Shown: positions 52,001 to 62,014, numbered from the stretch's first letter. The stretch is 64,000 nucleotides of DNA from Certhia americana (GCA_018697195.1 CM031864.1:20698739-20762738), one strand, 5' to 3'. Notes: generated from the sequence alone by a model not told the origin. Numbers and translations: made by a program.

Positions 52001-55000
52001 GTATTAAATATGAAGAATTGATAACAGCTGTAGTAATGCAATTGGTAAAGCATGTTAAAAATACCTGTGCTAACTTATTTTTATATTTATTAATAGATGA
52101 TGCATATTTTATGTATTACACAAAGCATACTTAAATTTTGAACTGTTTCAATTAAGACTAAATTAATTTTCAGTTTAGAAGAACCAGTGAAAGAAGAAGA
52201 GAAGATAGAACCAAAGTGTGTTAAAATAGAGAATGGAATTGCACCCAACCATGGGTTAGTGTTGGATTTTTATTTATCTTAATTATTTTATTTTGTTATA
52301 GATTATTTTGAAATGTGTTAGGTACTGTTGAAAAAGAGTTTTGTTTCCTCCTATTCTGCTGTTCCTCAGGTGTAGCTGTAGGAGTTGTCATAAAGATGAA
52401 GTTTAGAATCCTCACAGCTGGGCAGTGAGGTGCTTTGGGCTCTGAAGTTGTAGATTGCAGAACAGCCTTCTAGCACTATGCATTGCTTTCTTTGTGGGGG
52501 TTGGAGGGCTGAGATTCTCAAAGTGTTAACAGCAGAACACCACTGACTTGTTTCTCCTGGTGATTTTCCCTTTTTTTCCCCTCATTTTCATTTTAGCATA
52601 CAGGAAATAGTAAATTTTTTTGGGCTAATGCAATCTTCTGAGCGTTGAGTTTATGATATTTGTACAGCCTGCTATGCTGTGCTTTTGGTTTTGGACATGT
52701 TGATTGTTTCTGTTTGCTTTAGGCTTCTGCATGGCTTTCATTATGCCCAAGCCCAGTAAATCTGTCATGCATTGGGGACTACTCCTTGATGTTAAAGGCA
52801 TTGTAAGTGGCCCAAAACTGTTTTAGGGAAAATAATATTTCAGTGTTACTTCAGATGTAATCGATAGTTAAGCCTCTAGTAATCATTAATTGTTGCTGGT
52901 GATTAAGTGGCAGTAATGTTAAGGTGTCTTGTTTTCAATCTTTTTTTCTCAGCCTCACTTTCCCCATCAATTCTTGCCTCAAATATTTGTATCCACCACC
53001 TTCAAGTGCAATTCTAGCAAATATAGCAAATGCCTTGGCAAGTGTGCCCAAATTTTATGTCCAGGTAAGTAAAAAACAGGAAAAAAAGTATAAATTTTTT
53101 TTAAATTAATTTTTCCTCTTTTTATTACCCACAGAAGTAATTATTTTTCTCATATTAGATAGTGACTTGGTTTTTCTGTGATAATTTTAACCAATCTTAG
53201 TTTTTTACTATGCTGAGGTCGTGAGATTTTATTAACCTGAGGTAGATTACTTAACTGGATATTCTCTTCCTATGAGATGTGACTTGAGGACCTGGAATTT
53301 CATTCTGAGAAGATGCTGTAACTTTTTTTATTAGCTTTGGTAGGGTGTAGCTTATATTGACTATTAGTGTTGGATCTCAAGTGCAGGTTTCACATGGTTC
53401 ATGAACGTTAAAATTGTACTGATTTACACCTGCCAGGAGTGATTGGCAGTTTTACCTAGCAAAGAACTCTTATCATTTACTTATTGAATGGAAACCTACT
53501 TATTTTGACTCATTTCAGGTACTTCATCTGATGAATAAAATGAATCTTCCTCCACCTTTTGGACCAATTACTGCTCGCCCTCCCATGGTAGCATTTTAAA
53601 TATATGTTTTCAGTACTGTAGAATTGATTCACAATTTAAAATGTTAGCAGCATGGTAGGAGATCTAAGGTTTAAGAGGATTGCAAATCCTGCTGCATTTC
53701 ACTGGCTACATGTTGGTCTTCTAAGGCAATTCTTTTGTACTTAGAACAAAGAAATACCCATCTGCACTGGAATGTTTCAAACTGTTGGTTCACTGTTGAA
53801 ACTGAGAAGGTTTTGGAGCCTAAGCCTCCATCCATATGCTTTGACTGTATTCTTCTCAGGAAGGTCTTTGAAGCTGAGTGCAAAGTGAAAATTTAAGGCC
53901 ATGGTTGCTGGGTTTTTTATCACCTTAACTTTAAAAAAGTAAAATAGTCACTGTTATGCTTCAGAAAGCAGATTTTTTTATTTTTTTTTTTTGCTTGTGG
54001 AAAATTTTCATTAGTAATGTAGTTTACCAAAATGGTATCTAGATCCCTATAAGCATGCTTTGAGAAAATATTTATTAAATTATCATTCATTGCTTTGACT
54101 GTTTTTATTAAGAAGACAAGATATGTTTAGGTTTTTTCCTTTAAAAAGTTTAAGTTTTTAAACTTTTTCCCCATAATTAGTATGAAGAGTATTTACCAGT
54201 GCCTGTACCACCTCCCCCAATCCCACCTCTGCCTCCTGAAGAGCCCCCTTTGCCTGAAGAGGAAGAACGACTGTCTAGTGGGGATGAATCAGAATATGAG
54301 AGTGATAATGATGAGGAAAAGGAGAGGTATGCATTTGACAGTCATTTGCAAGGTTTTGGGCTCGCTTCACAGAGGTGGTTTTACTTTTCTAGCATCTACT
54401 TCAACAAATGGTAATGTTTGCAGTATACATATGTAGCATCTGGTGGAGAGTATGTAGAAATCTTCCCAGATGCTTAGAGTGCAGAAGGACTGCAGGTTTA
54501 AATGCAGTAAGAAAAGGAAAGTGGCCTATTGGTGTGTAAATTTTCATTTGTCCCCATGTCCAAAAAAACCCAACTGAACAAAAACTCAGCTCGAAGAGTG
54601 CAGATGTAAGGAAGCAGAAATCAGATTATTTTCTGAAGTTTTCATTGTTCCACATTTTTCCAGATTGATTCCTCAGCCTGAATCATACATACACACCAAC
54701 TTCCAGAACATTCTTTGTACATCAGCAGGTACTGCTAGGGATGATAATATTTGTGCTGAGGATTCTCTTGCAGTTTTGGGACTAAATTACATCGTAGCTG
54801 TATTTTTTTTAATCTTTAAATTAAAAAGCGGCTTTTATCTTTGCTGTCTAAACTGAGAAGTAAATCAGAAAGTCCCTATGCTGCACTTGGAAAAACACAT
54901 CATTTAGAAAATGGTACCCCTGTTGAGTGTTACAAAATCAAGTTCAACTTGGGGCATCACAGCTTCAGTGTCCCAGTAAGGAGCATGCTTGGGGAAGGAA

Positions 55001-58000
55001 GTGTGTTAGGATTTTGGTCAGTCCTTAAGTGCTCTGTAGTTGCTGTGTGTTGCAGTTTCAGTTTTAAGCTAGTTAGTTGTACATTTATATTCTGAAAAGT
55101 TCTATGACAAGGGCTTTAAGGAAAGTGGGAGGTTTTTTTAAAATGAGTACTTTCAAATAAACTGTACACCTCTTTGGTTTTGTTTTTATTTTTGTTTAAA
55201 CAGAATGACCAAGTTGATGGAATTAGCAACCCTTCAGCCTAAAAGACCAATAAACACAAAGAAACGTGGTGTTAGAAAAAAGCAGAGAATTAAAGACATG
55301 TTGAATGTTCCTGTGTGTACTTCTCACAGGTTGGTGGTTTTTGCACTTACCATATTGGTTTTATTGCTCTAAAAATCCAAATTTTCCTCTGGTTTGAACT
55401 AAAGTCTGCTCAATGACTTTAATCGTGTGCCTGATTCAAGCTCTCTTTCTCCTCCTGTCAAACTAATAGAAATTCCTTATAAAAAGGTAACTATTTTCAC
55501 ATCACAGCTGTGACTGAAGCAATTTGGATTTATTGTTTGGGCTGCTGCTTAAAACAAAAAATTAGAAGTATGACACTGGAGGAATTGAAACTGGCTTGCT
55601 TTGAAATAAGTTTGAGTCTTGGAACTGCAGTTGTGCCACAGTAGGCAGCAGTGCAGCATTTCTATGTTGTGATGAATGACTGTGAATGCATTTCTGCTAA
55701 TGGCTTCCTGCTTCCTCCAGGTGATTTGCTACATTTTTTTAAAATGTAGTATATTTTATATACTAGGTGAGAGCAGCAGCAAGGCCAGTTATTTTTCATG
55801 CTGAAGTTACTGATGAAGGTTTTAATGAGTGCCTGTGTGTATTGTTCTGTGGTATGATTATTGGTTTTGCTCCAGACTGCCAGACATATTAGAATGTATC
55901 TGCAGTGTTGTAATCACCTGAAACTCTGTTGGGTGAAATGTATGAAATGGAAAATGTGTGTTTGTGGTAAACAACAGCATAAAATCCAACTGGAAGAAAT
56001 CTTGTATTTGGCCATGCATTCATCAGTGTCTGAATCTTTAATTAATGTGTTGTTGTTTTAAACAGTAACTCGCACCCTACACTGTCACCTTCAGATGTCT
56101 TTGAGCAGCCACAGCACGTAGGTCAGAAAAAAATAGAGTTTCATATTAGTACTGAGATCCCAGCTGTTCTTCAGATAAACTCAGAGAAAGAAGAAAAAAA
56201 TGGTAAGGGAGTTTGTACTTAAAATATATTTAACATTAAAGTCATGTTTCAGTTTGTGAAAGGGTGCTGGAATTTACACTGGGAAATTCTTTCCTTTTCC
56301 CTTATTGTATTGAAGCTTTCAACACCAAATTGTATCATATTTGTATTTGCTGTTTTTCCCATGTTACAAGCTTTTGAAAGGATCCAGAGGATTTTAAAGG
56401 TCTCTTTCGTATGTGCTCTATAAGTTTATGGTGAATTGCACTGTCTTTTAAATGTTAGGATGCAAATGTTAGAAATTTTCAGTATTTATGGTGTAAATGA
56501 ATATATCAGGCTAGTTTCATATTTTCCTTTTCCAGCTCTTACACAGCAGCATCCAAGTGATTGCCATCCCCTTTTCTGTGGTGCACTGATTATCTGCCAT
56601 GAAAATGCTGGGCAATGATAGCAATGAGGGGTGATGGCTTTTTAGAGGGTTATGGTCTGTCTGTGGTTCTTGGTACTTTACAGTAGTATCCAGTTTCTTT
56701 AAGGGAAAATAGTGAAATGGATACAGGCTTGAACAGCAAGACAAGTTTTTTACTAACTAATGTGTGCCATGGCCTTTATTGGTACTACATGGGTTTTTAT
56801 AGGGCTGTACAGAGCAGGTGCTTTTGTCAAACCAGGGATTAAGACTCATTTTTAATGCTGTATTCAAATTGCCTTACAAAGTCTGCTCTATTATAATGTT
56901 GCTGGGAAGAGTAGGGTTTTCTTGCTGGCTCTTGATCTTGGTGTGAATAAATGTACAAACCACTTACATAATTTGTTGAAATTTCAGACCTTTATGCAAC
57001 CACAGAAGAAATCAATAATACAGGCTTTGGAAGGATTTTCCCAGCTCCTAGCTCAAATGATAAAATGGAAACTGAAGAGGAAGATGATGAAATACCATCA
57101 GAATTTATTTCTAGAAAGGATCTAGAAAAAAACAGACTTTCTAGAGAAGGTATAACTGTTAGTAGAATAGATTATCTTGTAATAGCTTTTTGATTTGTTG
57201 CAACAAATAGCTTAAATGTTTCTTTTCTTAATTGAGCATATAGTAAATTATTTATACTGAGCAAATGCGCAAAGTAGATGAACTCTAAAGAATGATTTGT
57301 TTATTTTTTTTTGTCTTCAAGAAATGGAAAAATATTCTGTTTTCAAAAACTATGAGCCAGGTGATCCAAATTGCAGGATATATGTGAAGAATTTAGCTAA
57401 ACAAGTTCAAGAAAAGGTAAGTAAACAAGCACATTAAATAGCTATCAAAAGGGGTTTTTCTTAGCATTTTCCTTACACCTACACTTTAATTTCAGGATCT
57501 TAAGTTCATTTTTGGAAGATATGTTGACTTCCAGTCAGAGGTGGAACGCAATATGTGAGTTCATTTTGTACTTGGTTAAAATTAAGCTTTTTATATTAAC
57601 TTCTATGACCCTGCTGAAAACTGGGATTTTAAAATGAGCCATGTTTACATTTTCTGTGTTTCTGCATAAAGAACAAATGTGTTACACCTAAAAATCTTCA
57701 TTTATGAAGATTAAGAAGCAGAATTATTTTATGAACAGTGACTGAAGACCGTATTATTTTTCCTTGATATTTTCCTTCTCAGATTTGCTTTTCATGGTTG
57801 TGTGACACAGAATGAACTGTGTAGGTGATTGTGTGTATCTGATAATTTTGCATATGTCCTGTTTAGTAGTATTGCACATCAATTTGCCATCCTGCAGTTT
57901 AACATTATCTTTTAGTAAATGGTTTCCCCAAGCAAAATGGTCTCCAAGGACATCATGCCTCCTTGTAGGCTGTGCTTCTGTTTCTGCTGTTTCTCCCACC

Positions 58001-59136
58001 TGAAGCATGAGAATGCATTTGTGAAATCTGTGAAAATCTGCAATGTTTGTTGAACATGAGTAATTCCCATTTCTCCACTGTGCCCTAGGTTTGATATCCG
58101 TTTGATGAAAGAAGGCCGTATGAAGGGACAGGCTTTCATTGGCCTTCCCAATGAGAAGGCAGCTGCTAAAGCACTAAAAGAAGCAAATGGCTATGTTCTA
58201 CTTGAAAAACCCATGGTGGTTGTATCCTTTTCTTCAGGCATTTCCATTACATTCTTTGTAATCTCTGCCAACCTTTAGTTTTGTTGTTATAGTATTCTGC
58301 AAAATAGAAAATGCCTTAAGAAAATCAGCATAACATAGTGCACTATTTATGGTAGCTGAAAAAGACACAGAGGCAACTCTTCTGAAATAAGAAAGTAAAA
58401 GTGCTTTATTTAAGAACAAAATTCACTGGTCTTATCTTCGATCCTGAAAAGACAATTAAAAATATAATTTAGCTTCTATTTAAATTAAATACGAATTTAG
58501 CTTGTATTTAAATTAAACACGAATTTTTTTTACTTGGTTAGATCTCTGTTTACAGAATCAAGAACGTAAAGAATGTTCCTGTTAGAGTAAGTGCTCTCTA
58601 GACTGGTTTTTCAGCTGGAACTATCACTTTTGATTGCATAGCACTGGGTTTTTTGCATGAAAGTCCTGTCTTATTTTTCAATAAAATATTTTATAGTTTA
58701 TCTCAGTTCTTTATACTCACATTAACCCCAGCATCCGCTGCTTTTACTGTTTTTCCTCCCAAATACTGAGACATCAAAGTTAAGAATTAACATGCTGGGT
58801 TGGAAGTTTGTAAATATCAAGCATTTATCCTACTATAGTTACTCTATTTGAATCTAACCGTTCCCTGTGAGTCCTCCTTACAGGCTCTCTTATTAAACTT
58901 CTGTCCTGTGTATCAGTGGGGTCCTAATCTTTGACTAATAGACACTGTTACAATACTTCATGCTGTAGTGGAATTGATTCACAGATACAGGTCACCTTCT
59001 AGACCAATCTGCAGAAGTAATCTTTTTGGTCTTTCTTCTTCTTATCAGACACTTGTAGTCCTTAACAGAATCTTAGCAATTTGCTCGTTCAGCTAGACCA
59101 AAACAGGATGCCAACGAAGGGAAAAGAAAAAAGTAA
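48786..59136 (+). CDS. RNPC3: RNPC3, U11/U12 snRNP 65 kDa protein (complete, 14 coding exons)
   Basis: U11/U12-65K is a subunit of the U11/U12 di-snRNP in the nucleus. Its C-terminal RRM binds the 3' stem-loop of U12 snRNA and its N-terminal half contacts U11-59K (PDCD7), bridging the two snRNPs on minor introns. Fourteen exons join in phase to give 528 residues (human 517). RRM1 spans about 43-119, with TLLVRHLP (44-51) and KHTAFATF (81-88). A proline-rich then acidic linker (about 229-275) precedes a basic KKRGVRKKQR-type patch. RRM2 spans about 432-513, with RIYVKNL (432-438) and MKGQAFIGL (476-484). The tail is basic, ending KRKK. The ATG at 48786 is the first in the open frame and gives the expected MAAP start. 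All splice sites are GT-AG, but the last intron is U12-type. Length and residue match along the whole protein make the identification firm. Confidence 0.97.
49073..49380 (+). repeat. GC-rich minisatellite in RNPC3 intron 1
   Basis: An irregular array built from units of about 12-14 bases of the type GGTCCC(C)GCTCCCC(A/G), starting less than 50 bases after the exon 1 donor. Units vary in the number of Cs and in the A/G junction base, the pattern expected of a slippage-prone minisatellite. The minus strand is a dense series of G-runs and could form G-quadruplexes. Long open frames on either strand through this region reflect the repeat. Confidence 0.9.
49381..50258 (+). other. RNPC3 intron 1, remainder
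   Basis: The GC-rich tail of the island is followed by AT-rich intron ending in a T-rich tract and the acceptor TTTTCTAG. No other element is recognised. Confidence 0.8.
50259..50306 (+). CDS. RNPC3: RNPC3 coding exon 2
   Basis: Forty-eight bases encode residues 81-96 (KHTAFATF then PSENAAAK), containing RNP1 of the first RRM. It is flanked by TTCTAG and GTTTGT in phase 0 on both sides. Loss of this small exon would keep frame but remove the RNP1 strand, so skipping would give a protein with a broken first RRM. Confidence 0.96.
50307..51407 (+). other. RNPC3 intron 2
   Basis: 1,101 bases. The stretch at about 50490-50560 (GAAAGGGG, CTCTGATCTAG, CCTGACAC) is weakly reminiscent of an antisense CR1 3' end but is too diverged to call. 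Nothing else is recognised; the open frame at 50928-51128 has no support. Confidence 0.75.
51408..51526 (+). CDS. RNPC3: RNPC3 coding exon 3
   Basis: Completes RRM1 (ALSRLHQLKLLGHTLVVEF, then AKEQ) and enters the less conserved linker. It begins after TTGAAG and ends AAAAG before GTATGT, leaving two bases of a split codon. Confidence 0.96.
51611..51646. other. Perfect 16-bp hairpin in RNPC3 intron 3
   Basis: TCAAAGGATAAATTGT (51611-51626) and ACAATTTATCCTTTGA (51631-51646) are exact reverse complements around the four-base loop AACC. It starts 85 bases after the exon 3 donor. In RNA it would be a stable, tight stem-loop; the right arm carries TTATCCTTTG, which resembles but does not match a U12-type donor. 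No function is known to me. Confidence 0.85.
52174..52254 (+). CDS. RNPC3: RNPC3 coding exon 4
   Basis: Encodes an acidic/basic linker (LEEPVKEEEK...) and the conserved ENGIAPNHG before a GTTAGT donor; the last glycine codon is split. The acceptor is ATTTTCAG. The second half aligns with the human ENGIAPNHGL segment. Confidence 0.94.
52953..53064 (+). CDS. RNPC3: RNPC3 coding exon 5
   Basis: Encodes the strongly conserved central block (LTFPINSCLKYLYPPPSS, then ILANIANALASVPKFYVQ). It has acceptor TTTCTCAG, donor GTAAGT, and phase 0 at its end. This block lies in the N-terminal half of the protein, which is known to contact U11-59K. Confidence 0.96.
53519..53587 (+). CDS. RNPC3: RNPC3 coding exon 6
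   Basis: Twenty-three codons (VLHLMNKMNLPPPFGP, ITARPPM) in phase 0 at both ends, between CATTTCAG and GTAGCA. The sequence is nearly identical to mammals. Confidence 0.96.
54181..54326 (+). CDS. RNPC3: RNPC3 coding exon 7
   Basis: A proline-rich run (PVPVPPPPIPPLPPEEPP) followed by an acidic serine-containing segment (EEEERLSSGDESEYESD). It is flanked by ATAATTAG and GTATGC, and the last arginine codon is split. This is the low-complexity linker between the conserved N-terminal half and RRM2. Confidence 0.95.
54327..55203 (+). other. RNPC3 intron 7
   Basis: 877 bases. The open frames at 54665-54856 and 54841-55095 on the + strand lack splice support and similarity to the family, so I treat them as intron. 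Confidence 0.75.
55204..55329 (+). CDS. RNPC3: RNPC3 coding exon 8
   Basis: Encodes MTKLMELATLQPKRP and a basic patch (KKRGVRKKQRIKD) that may act in RNA contact or nuclear import. Codons are split at both ends. The donor GTTGGT is the weakest in the gene. Confidence 0.95.
55330..56065 (+). other. RNPC3 intron 8
   Basis: 736 bases of ordinary intron. A short inverted repeat (CTACATTTTTTTAAAATGTAG) lies near 55730-55750. The frame at 55861-56061 is not supported as an exon. Confidence 0.75.
56066..56202 (+). CDS. RNPC3: RNPC3 coding exon 9
   Basis: Encodes SHPTLSPSDVFEQPQ, then KKIEFHISTEIPA and a charged end. Acceptor TTAAACAG, donor GTAAGG. One base of the next codon lies at its end. Confidence 0.95.
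56988..57149 (+). CDS. RNPC3: RNPC3 coding exon 10
   Basis: A glutamate- and aspartate-rich linker (TEEINNTGFGRIFPAP, METEEEDDEIPSEF, ISRKDLEKNRLSRE) leading to RRM2. Acceptor AATTTCAG, donor GTATAA. Confidence 0.95.
57322..57416 (+). CDS. RNPC3: RNPC3 coding exon 11
   Basis: Opens the C-terminal RRM: EPGDPNCRIYVKNLAKQ. It contains RNP2 (RIYVKNL, residues 432-438) and the N-terminal extension important for U12 binding in the human protein. Acceptor GTCTTCAAG, donor GTAAGT. Confidence 0.96.
57496..57554 (+). CDS. RNPC3: RNPC3 coding exon 12
   Basis: Fifty-nine bases (DLKFIFGRYVDFQSEVERN and a split Met codon) within RRM2. It is separated from exon 11 by an intron of only 79 bases, the shortest in the gene. 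Confidence 0.95.
58089..58221 (+). CDS. RNPC3: RNPC3 coding exon 13
   Basis: The core of RRM2: FDIRLMKEGRMKGQAFIGLP then NEKAAAKALKEANGY, ending KPMVV. RNP1 is at residues 476-484. By the constant offset of 11 to human numbering, P485 corresponds to human P474, the site of a reported growth-hormone-deficiency mutation. The exon ends at GTT before the U12-type donor GTATCCTTTT. Confidence 0.96.
58222..59076 (+). promoter_or_regulatory. RNPC3: U12-type (minor) intron 13 of RNPC3
   Basis: The 5' splice site is GTATCCTTTT (58222-58231), a full match to the U12-type consensus RTATCCTTT. The acceptor is TCTTAG (AG at 59075-59076). The branch element TCCTTAAC at 59059-59066 lies about 11 bases upstream of the acceptor, and there is no polypyrimidine tract between them. 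All three properties define minor introns, and only this junction restores the conserved VV-QFARSARPKQ reading. The 855-base intron also contains a 28-base tandem duplication and an AATAAA (near 58680) that could support intronic polyadenylation. Confidence 0.93.
58466..58521 (+). repeat. 28-bp tandem duplication in RNPC3 intron 13
   Basis: Two adjacent 28-base copies (58466-58493 and 58494-58521), each containing TATTTAAATTAAA, differing at two positions. It appears to be a recent local duplication. Confidence 0.85.
59077..59136 (+). CDS. RNPC3: RNPC3 coding exon 14 (last coding)
   Basis: Nineteen codons and TAA: QFARSARPKQDANEGKRKK. It completes the last strand of RRM2 and the basic tail. 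R513 corresponds to human R502, where a stop mutation has been reported in growth-hormone deficiency. Because this exon lies behind the U12-type intron, failure of minor splicing would remove exactly this tail. Confidence 0.95.
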   Translation, partial: QFARSARPKQDANEGKRKK

Positions 59137-59149
59137 AACACTGCACAAG

Positions 59150-59155
59150 GTATGG
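59150..59155 (+). promoter_or_regulatory. RNPC3: Candidate 3'-UTR splice donor of RNPC3
   Basis: CACAAG followed by GTATGG places a plausible 5' splice site 13 bases after the stop codon. A 3'-UTR intron this close to the stop would not trigger nonsense-mediated decay. Such a donor is needed if the acceptor at 61815 or a more distal one is used. Inferred from motif only. Confidence 0.45.
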
Positions 59156-61813
59156 ACTCTCTACCTGAAAGTGAAAATAAAGGATTGGGCTGGGGGGTTT
59201 TGTTAGTGTTTGTTTGGTTTTATTTACTCTCTCTTTAACAGCTCCTTTAGGAATACTGATGATGGAGAGGAAATGTTCTATACAAATTTCTTTTCTTAAA
59301 TGTGTGCTTATATCAGAAAAACACAGTGCAAGGTATATAGTTGGTGTAAGTTTAAAACTTTGCTTTTTTCTTTGGTAAAAAAAATTAGACACCAATTCTT
59401 CTTAATCCTGATATCATAGGGCACTTGTCAGTTTCTCTAATCCTTAATCTGCAAAGATAAGGAGAACAATTTTGTGGACTTGGACCATTTACCTTTTGGT
59501 AATCTTCCAGGGTTTTGGTTTTGAAAAGTGTTGCCTCTTAACTCCTTCCTTTCCATCCCTGCCATCATAAAGTGATCCTGAAGAACTGGTTCTAGCAATA
59601 AACTTCTGGTAGCTGTAAAGGATCTTTGCTAACTTGAGAAAACGAGTTCTTAGTGCTGTTGCAGCATCCTTTAAACTAGTCTAAATTAGTGAAGGATATT
59701 CTGTCAGAAAGTGCTACTTAAAGTTGCATTGATGAGTGCTTCCTTTGTTGTGGAATGTGTAGGTCCTGATATTTGGCATTATTTAAACATTATGAGACAG
59801 TAACTTCTAGCAGAAAGTTGTTATTCAACTTTATTTCTTATCATGTAGCTTTACTTCACTGCTGTTTACTCTGAGTATTTCACTTATGTGAGAGTAGGTC
59901 AAGTGAAATCAGCTCTAATTTACCTGAGTTTCATGGCCTGCAAACATTGGCATATTGAACTCTCAAATGACCATGTGAAGTAATTGGTGCAAGAATAAAA
60001 AGCATTTATTTCTCAATCTGCACCCTCTGATACATGAGCTAGCTCAAATTTAAAGGGCATTGACCTTAATTTCTGTTACAGTTGAGATCACTCTGGTTAT
60101 GCCTCCGTTTAAAACAAAATTAACTGAAATCTTATCCTGAGTGATTATTTAACCTATGGTATTTTTAATCTGGAGCTTGGTCCTTGTTACCCTGAAGGAA
60201 ATCTGAATTCAAAATAAAGGATGTGAACAGTTGGTTTTGATTTTTACAAACTGTCTGTAAAGCCCACAGTGTGGTTATTGTGATGGTAGGATTTCTGTTT
60301 TTAAAAGCTACTCTAATTGTAGATTCTTCATTCTATCTATTGTCTAGGGATTTTTAAAATCAGATTTAAGCTTGTTTCCATTGTAGCTGAGATGCTATTT
60401 GGTCTTACTTCCTATTTGATGTTATTGTTTGTGGTTTGCAACATCTGTATTTTGTCAAATTGAAGATCAGTTTTTTATAGGCCTTCTGTACTGGTCATTG
60501 AAAACGGAGAAAAGAGCCTTGGCTGAAGTGTTCTATTAGGATCAAATATTTATGAGAATATTTCAGTCTTGTTTCTCACTCCTTTATTGTTAGAAAAAGC
60601 CTTCTATTTGTACTGTCTTGTGTCTAATAAGATTACTAAGGTTTCTTATATTTAAAAAAAATTGAAGCATTTTAGCTATTGGAGAGCCTGATAGATGAGG
60701 TCTGAACACTTATTCTTTTAGGAATTCCATGTCTTTTCGACTAATTTTGTACATTAATTCTGAATTCATTAAACATGCTAAATACTTGAATTGCATAAAG
60801 AAAATAACAAGGTGCTTGTTTGTTATTATATTGATGGTCAACTCAGGAGCTTTTTCTTGAGTGACCAAACCATACTTAGGCAAGATTTAATTCTGCACCA
60901 GAAAGTTTTCCAGGAGTTACCATCTTACAGGTGTTCCTGGTGTTCTGTCCCATGGGCAGAACTTCTCACTTACCTTCACTGTTTATATATTGTAATCCTA
61001 ACAATGTGCCGTGGAGTTACACAGGTTTCTAAGGATCCATGAGGTTTAATTAAAAATATTTGTTGCATTTCCCAAGTAATGGTTAAATTGAACCCTATTT
61101 CTGCACGACTGCGTTTCTGTTCCTGCTGGCATATTCTGATGGATGCTGGTTTATGATGCAAAATTCCATGATAAAAACCCGAGTCTAGGGTGGGTTGGCA
61201 TTTAGTTTGGTTTGGGTTTTTTTCTGTTGTTGTTTTGTTAGTGTTGCTTTTTTATTAAAATTTTTTTCTACAAAGACTTTATTTTTCTTTATTTTTGACA
61301 ATACATATGGTTTATAAAACTACTGCAGAACTCCTTGCTGGCTAAAATGTCTTTTTATTGATGGACTTGCAAAAAGTTCACCTAAAGTGACTTTTTCCTG
61401 TAGCTAAAATACTACTTTTTGGGAGAAACGTTACGTGGAAGAAACTGATTTTGAGAGGTCTCCAGGTTCTTCATAGGGAAGAAGTGGTTTGAAAGCTGGC
61501 ATTAAAGGGAAGCATGACTGGGTTTTAGTCCTGATGGAAATAAAGTGAATCTGTAAAATGGCAAAGACTTGAAGGAGATGGAAAAATCTGCTGGTGTCCT
61601 AAAAAATAGTTCAAGTTATCAAAAAATGTATTAACTTTTGAATATGAAGTTTAGTGTTGATGGATTCATCAGCCCTCATTAAATCTCATAAGGGGTTGGA
61701 ACTGTTTTTTATCAAAGAGGCATATTTGCTTTTTTTTGCTAGGTAGCATAAAGTTATGTGTGTGCAGTACTGAGAATCGAGTAAAATTAAACCACATTCT
61801 GCTGTTCTTCTTT
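59156..61813 (+). other. RNPC3: RNPC3 3' UTR or 3'-UTR intron
   Basis: AT-rich sequence with no coding exon. Several AATAAA hexamers occur; the first, at 59176-59181, could end a transcript that is not spliced after the stop. Otherwise this would be the terminal intron between the candidate donor at 59150 and the acceptor ahead of the tandem U12-type motifs. Frames at 59093-59395 (-) and 60791-61042 (+) are unsupported. Confidence 0.5.
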
Positions 61814-61815
61814 AG
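61798..61815 (+). promoter_or_regulatory. RNPC3: Candidate alternative 3' splice site upstream of the USSE
   Basis: A pyrimidine-rich CTGCTGTTCTTCTTTAG ends at 61815, 45 bases before the first tandem U12-type motif. In the published USSE model, U11 bound to the tandem motifs promotes use of the 3' splice site just upstream by exon definition. The position fits; usage is not shown by sequence alone. Confidence 0.6.
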
Positions 61816-61859
61816 AAACATTCCTGCGTAAATACTGCAGTAATACTGTCATGCAGAGT

Positions 61860-61883
61860 GTATCCTTTCTTGTTGTATCCTTT
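61860..61883 (+). promoter_or_regulatory. RNPC3: USSE: tandem U12-type 5' splice-site motifs
   Basis: GTATCCTTT occurs at 61860-61868 and again at 61875-61883 with a six-base spacer CTTGTT. U11 snRNP-binding splicing enhancers with two U12-type 5' splice-site sequences in tandem are known from the U11/U12-65K and U11-48K genes, where they give U11-dependent control of alternative splicing; in 65K the element lies in the 3' region and favours a long, poorly exported mRNA. Gene, location downstream of the stop, motif count and a nearby upstream acceptor all agree. Confidence 0.88.
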
Positions 61884-62014
61884 TTTGTGCAATGTTTCCT
61901 GTAGCACTCAACTGCATCTTAAGTTTTCATATAGACTAGGTGTGGGGAGGAGTTAACATGCTTTAAGCTTGAGCTCATGTAAGAATTTTAAAAAGCACTT
62001 TTTTTCAGGGGGAA

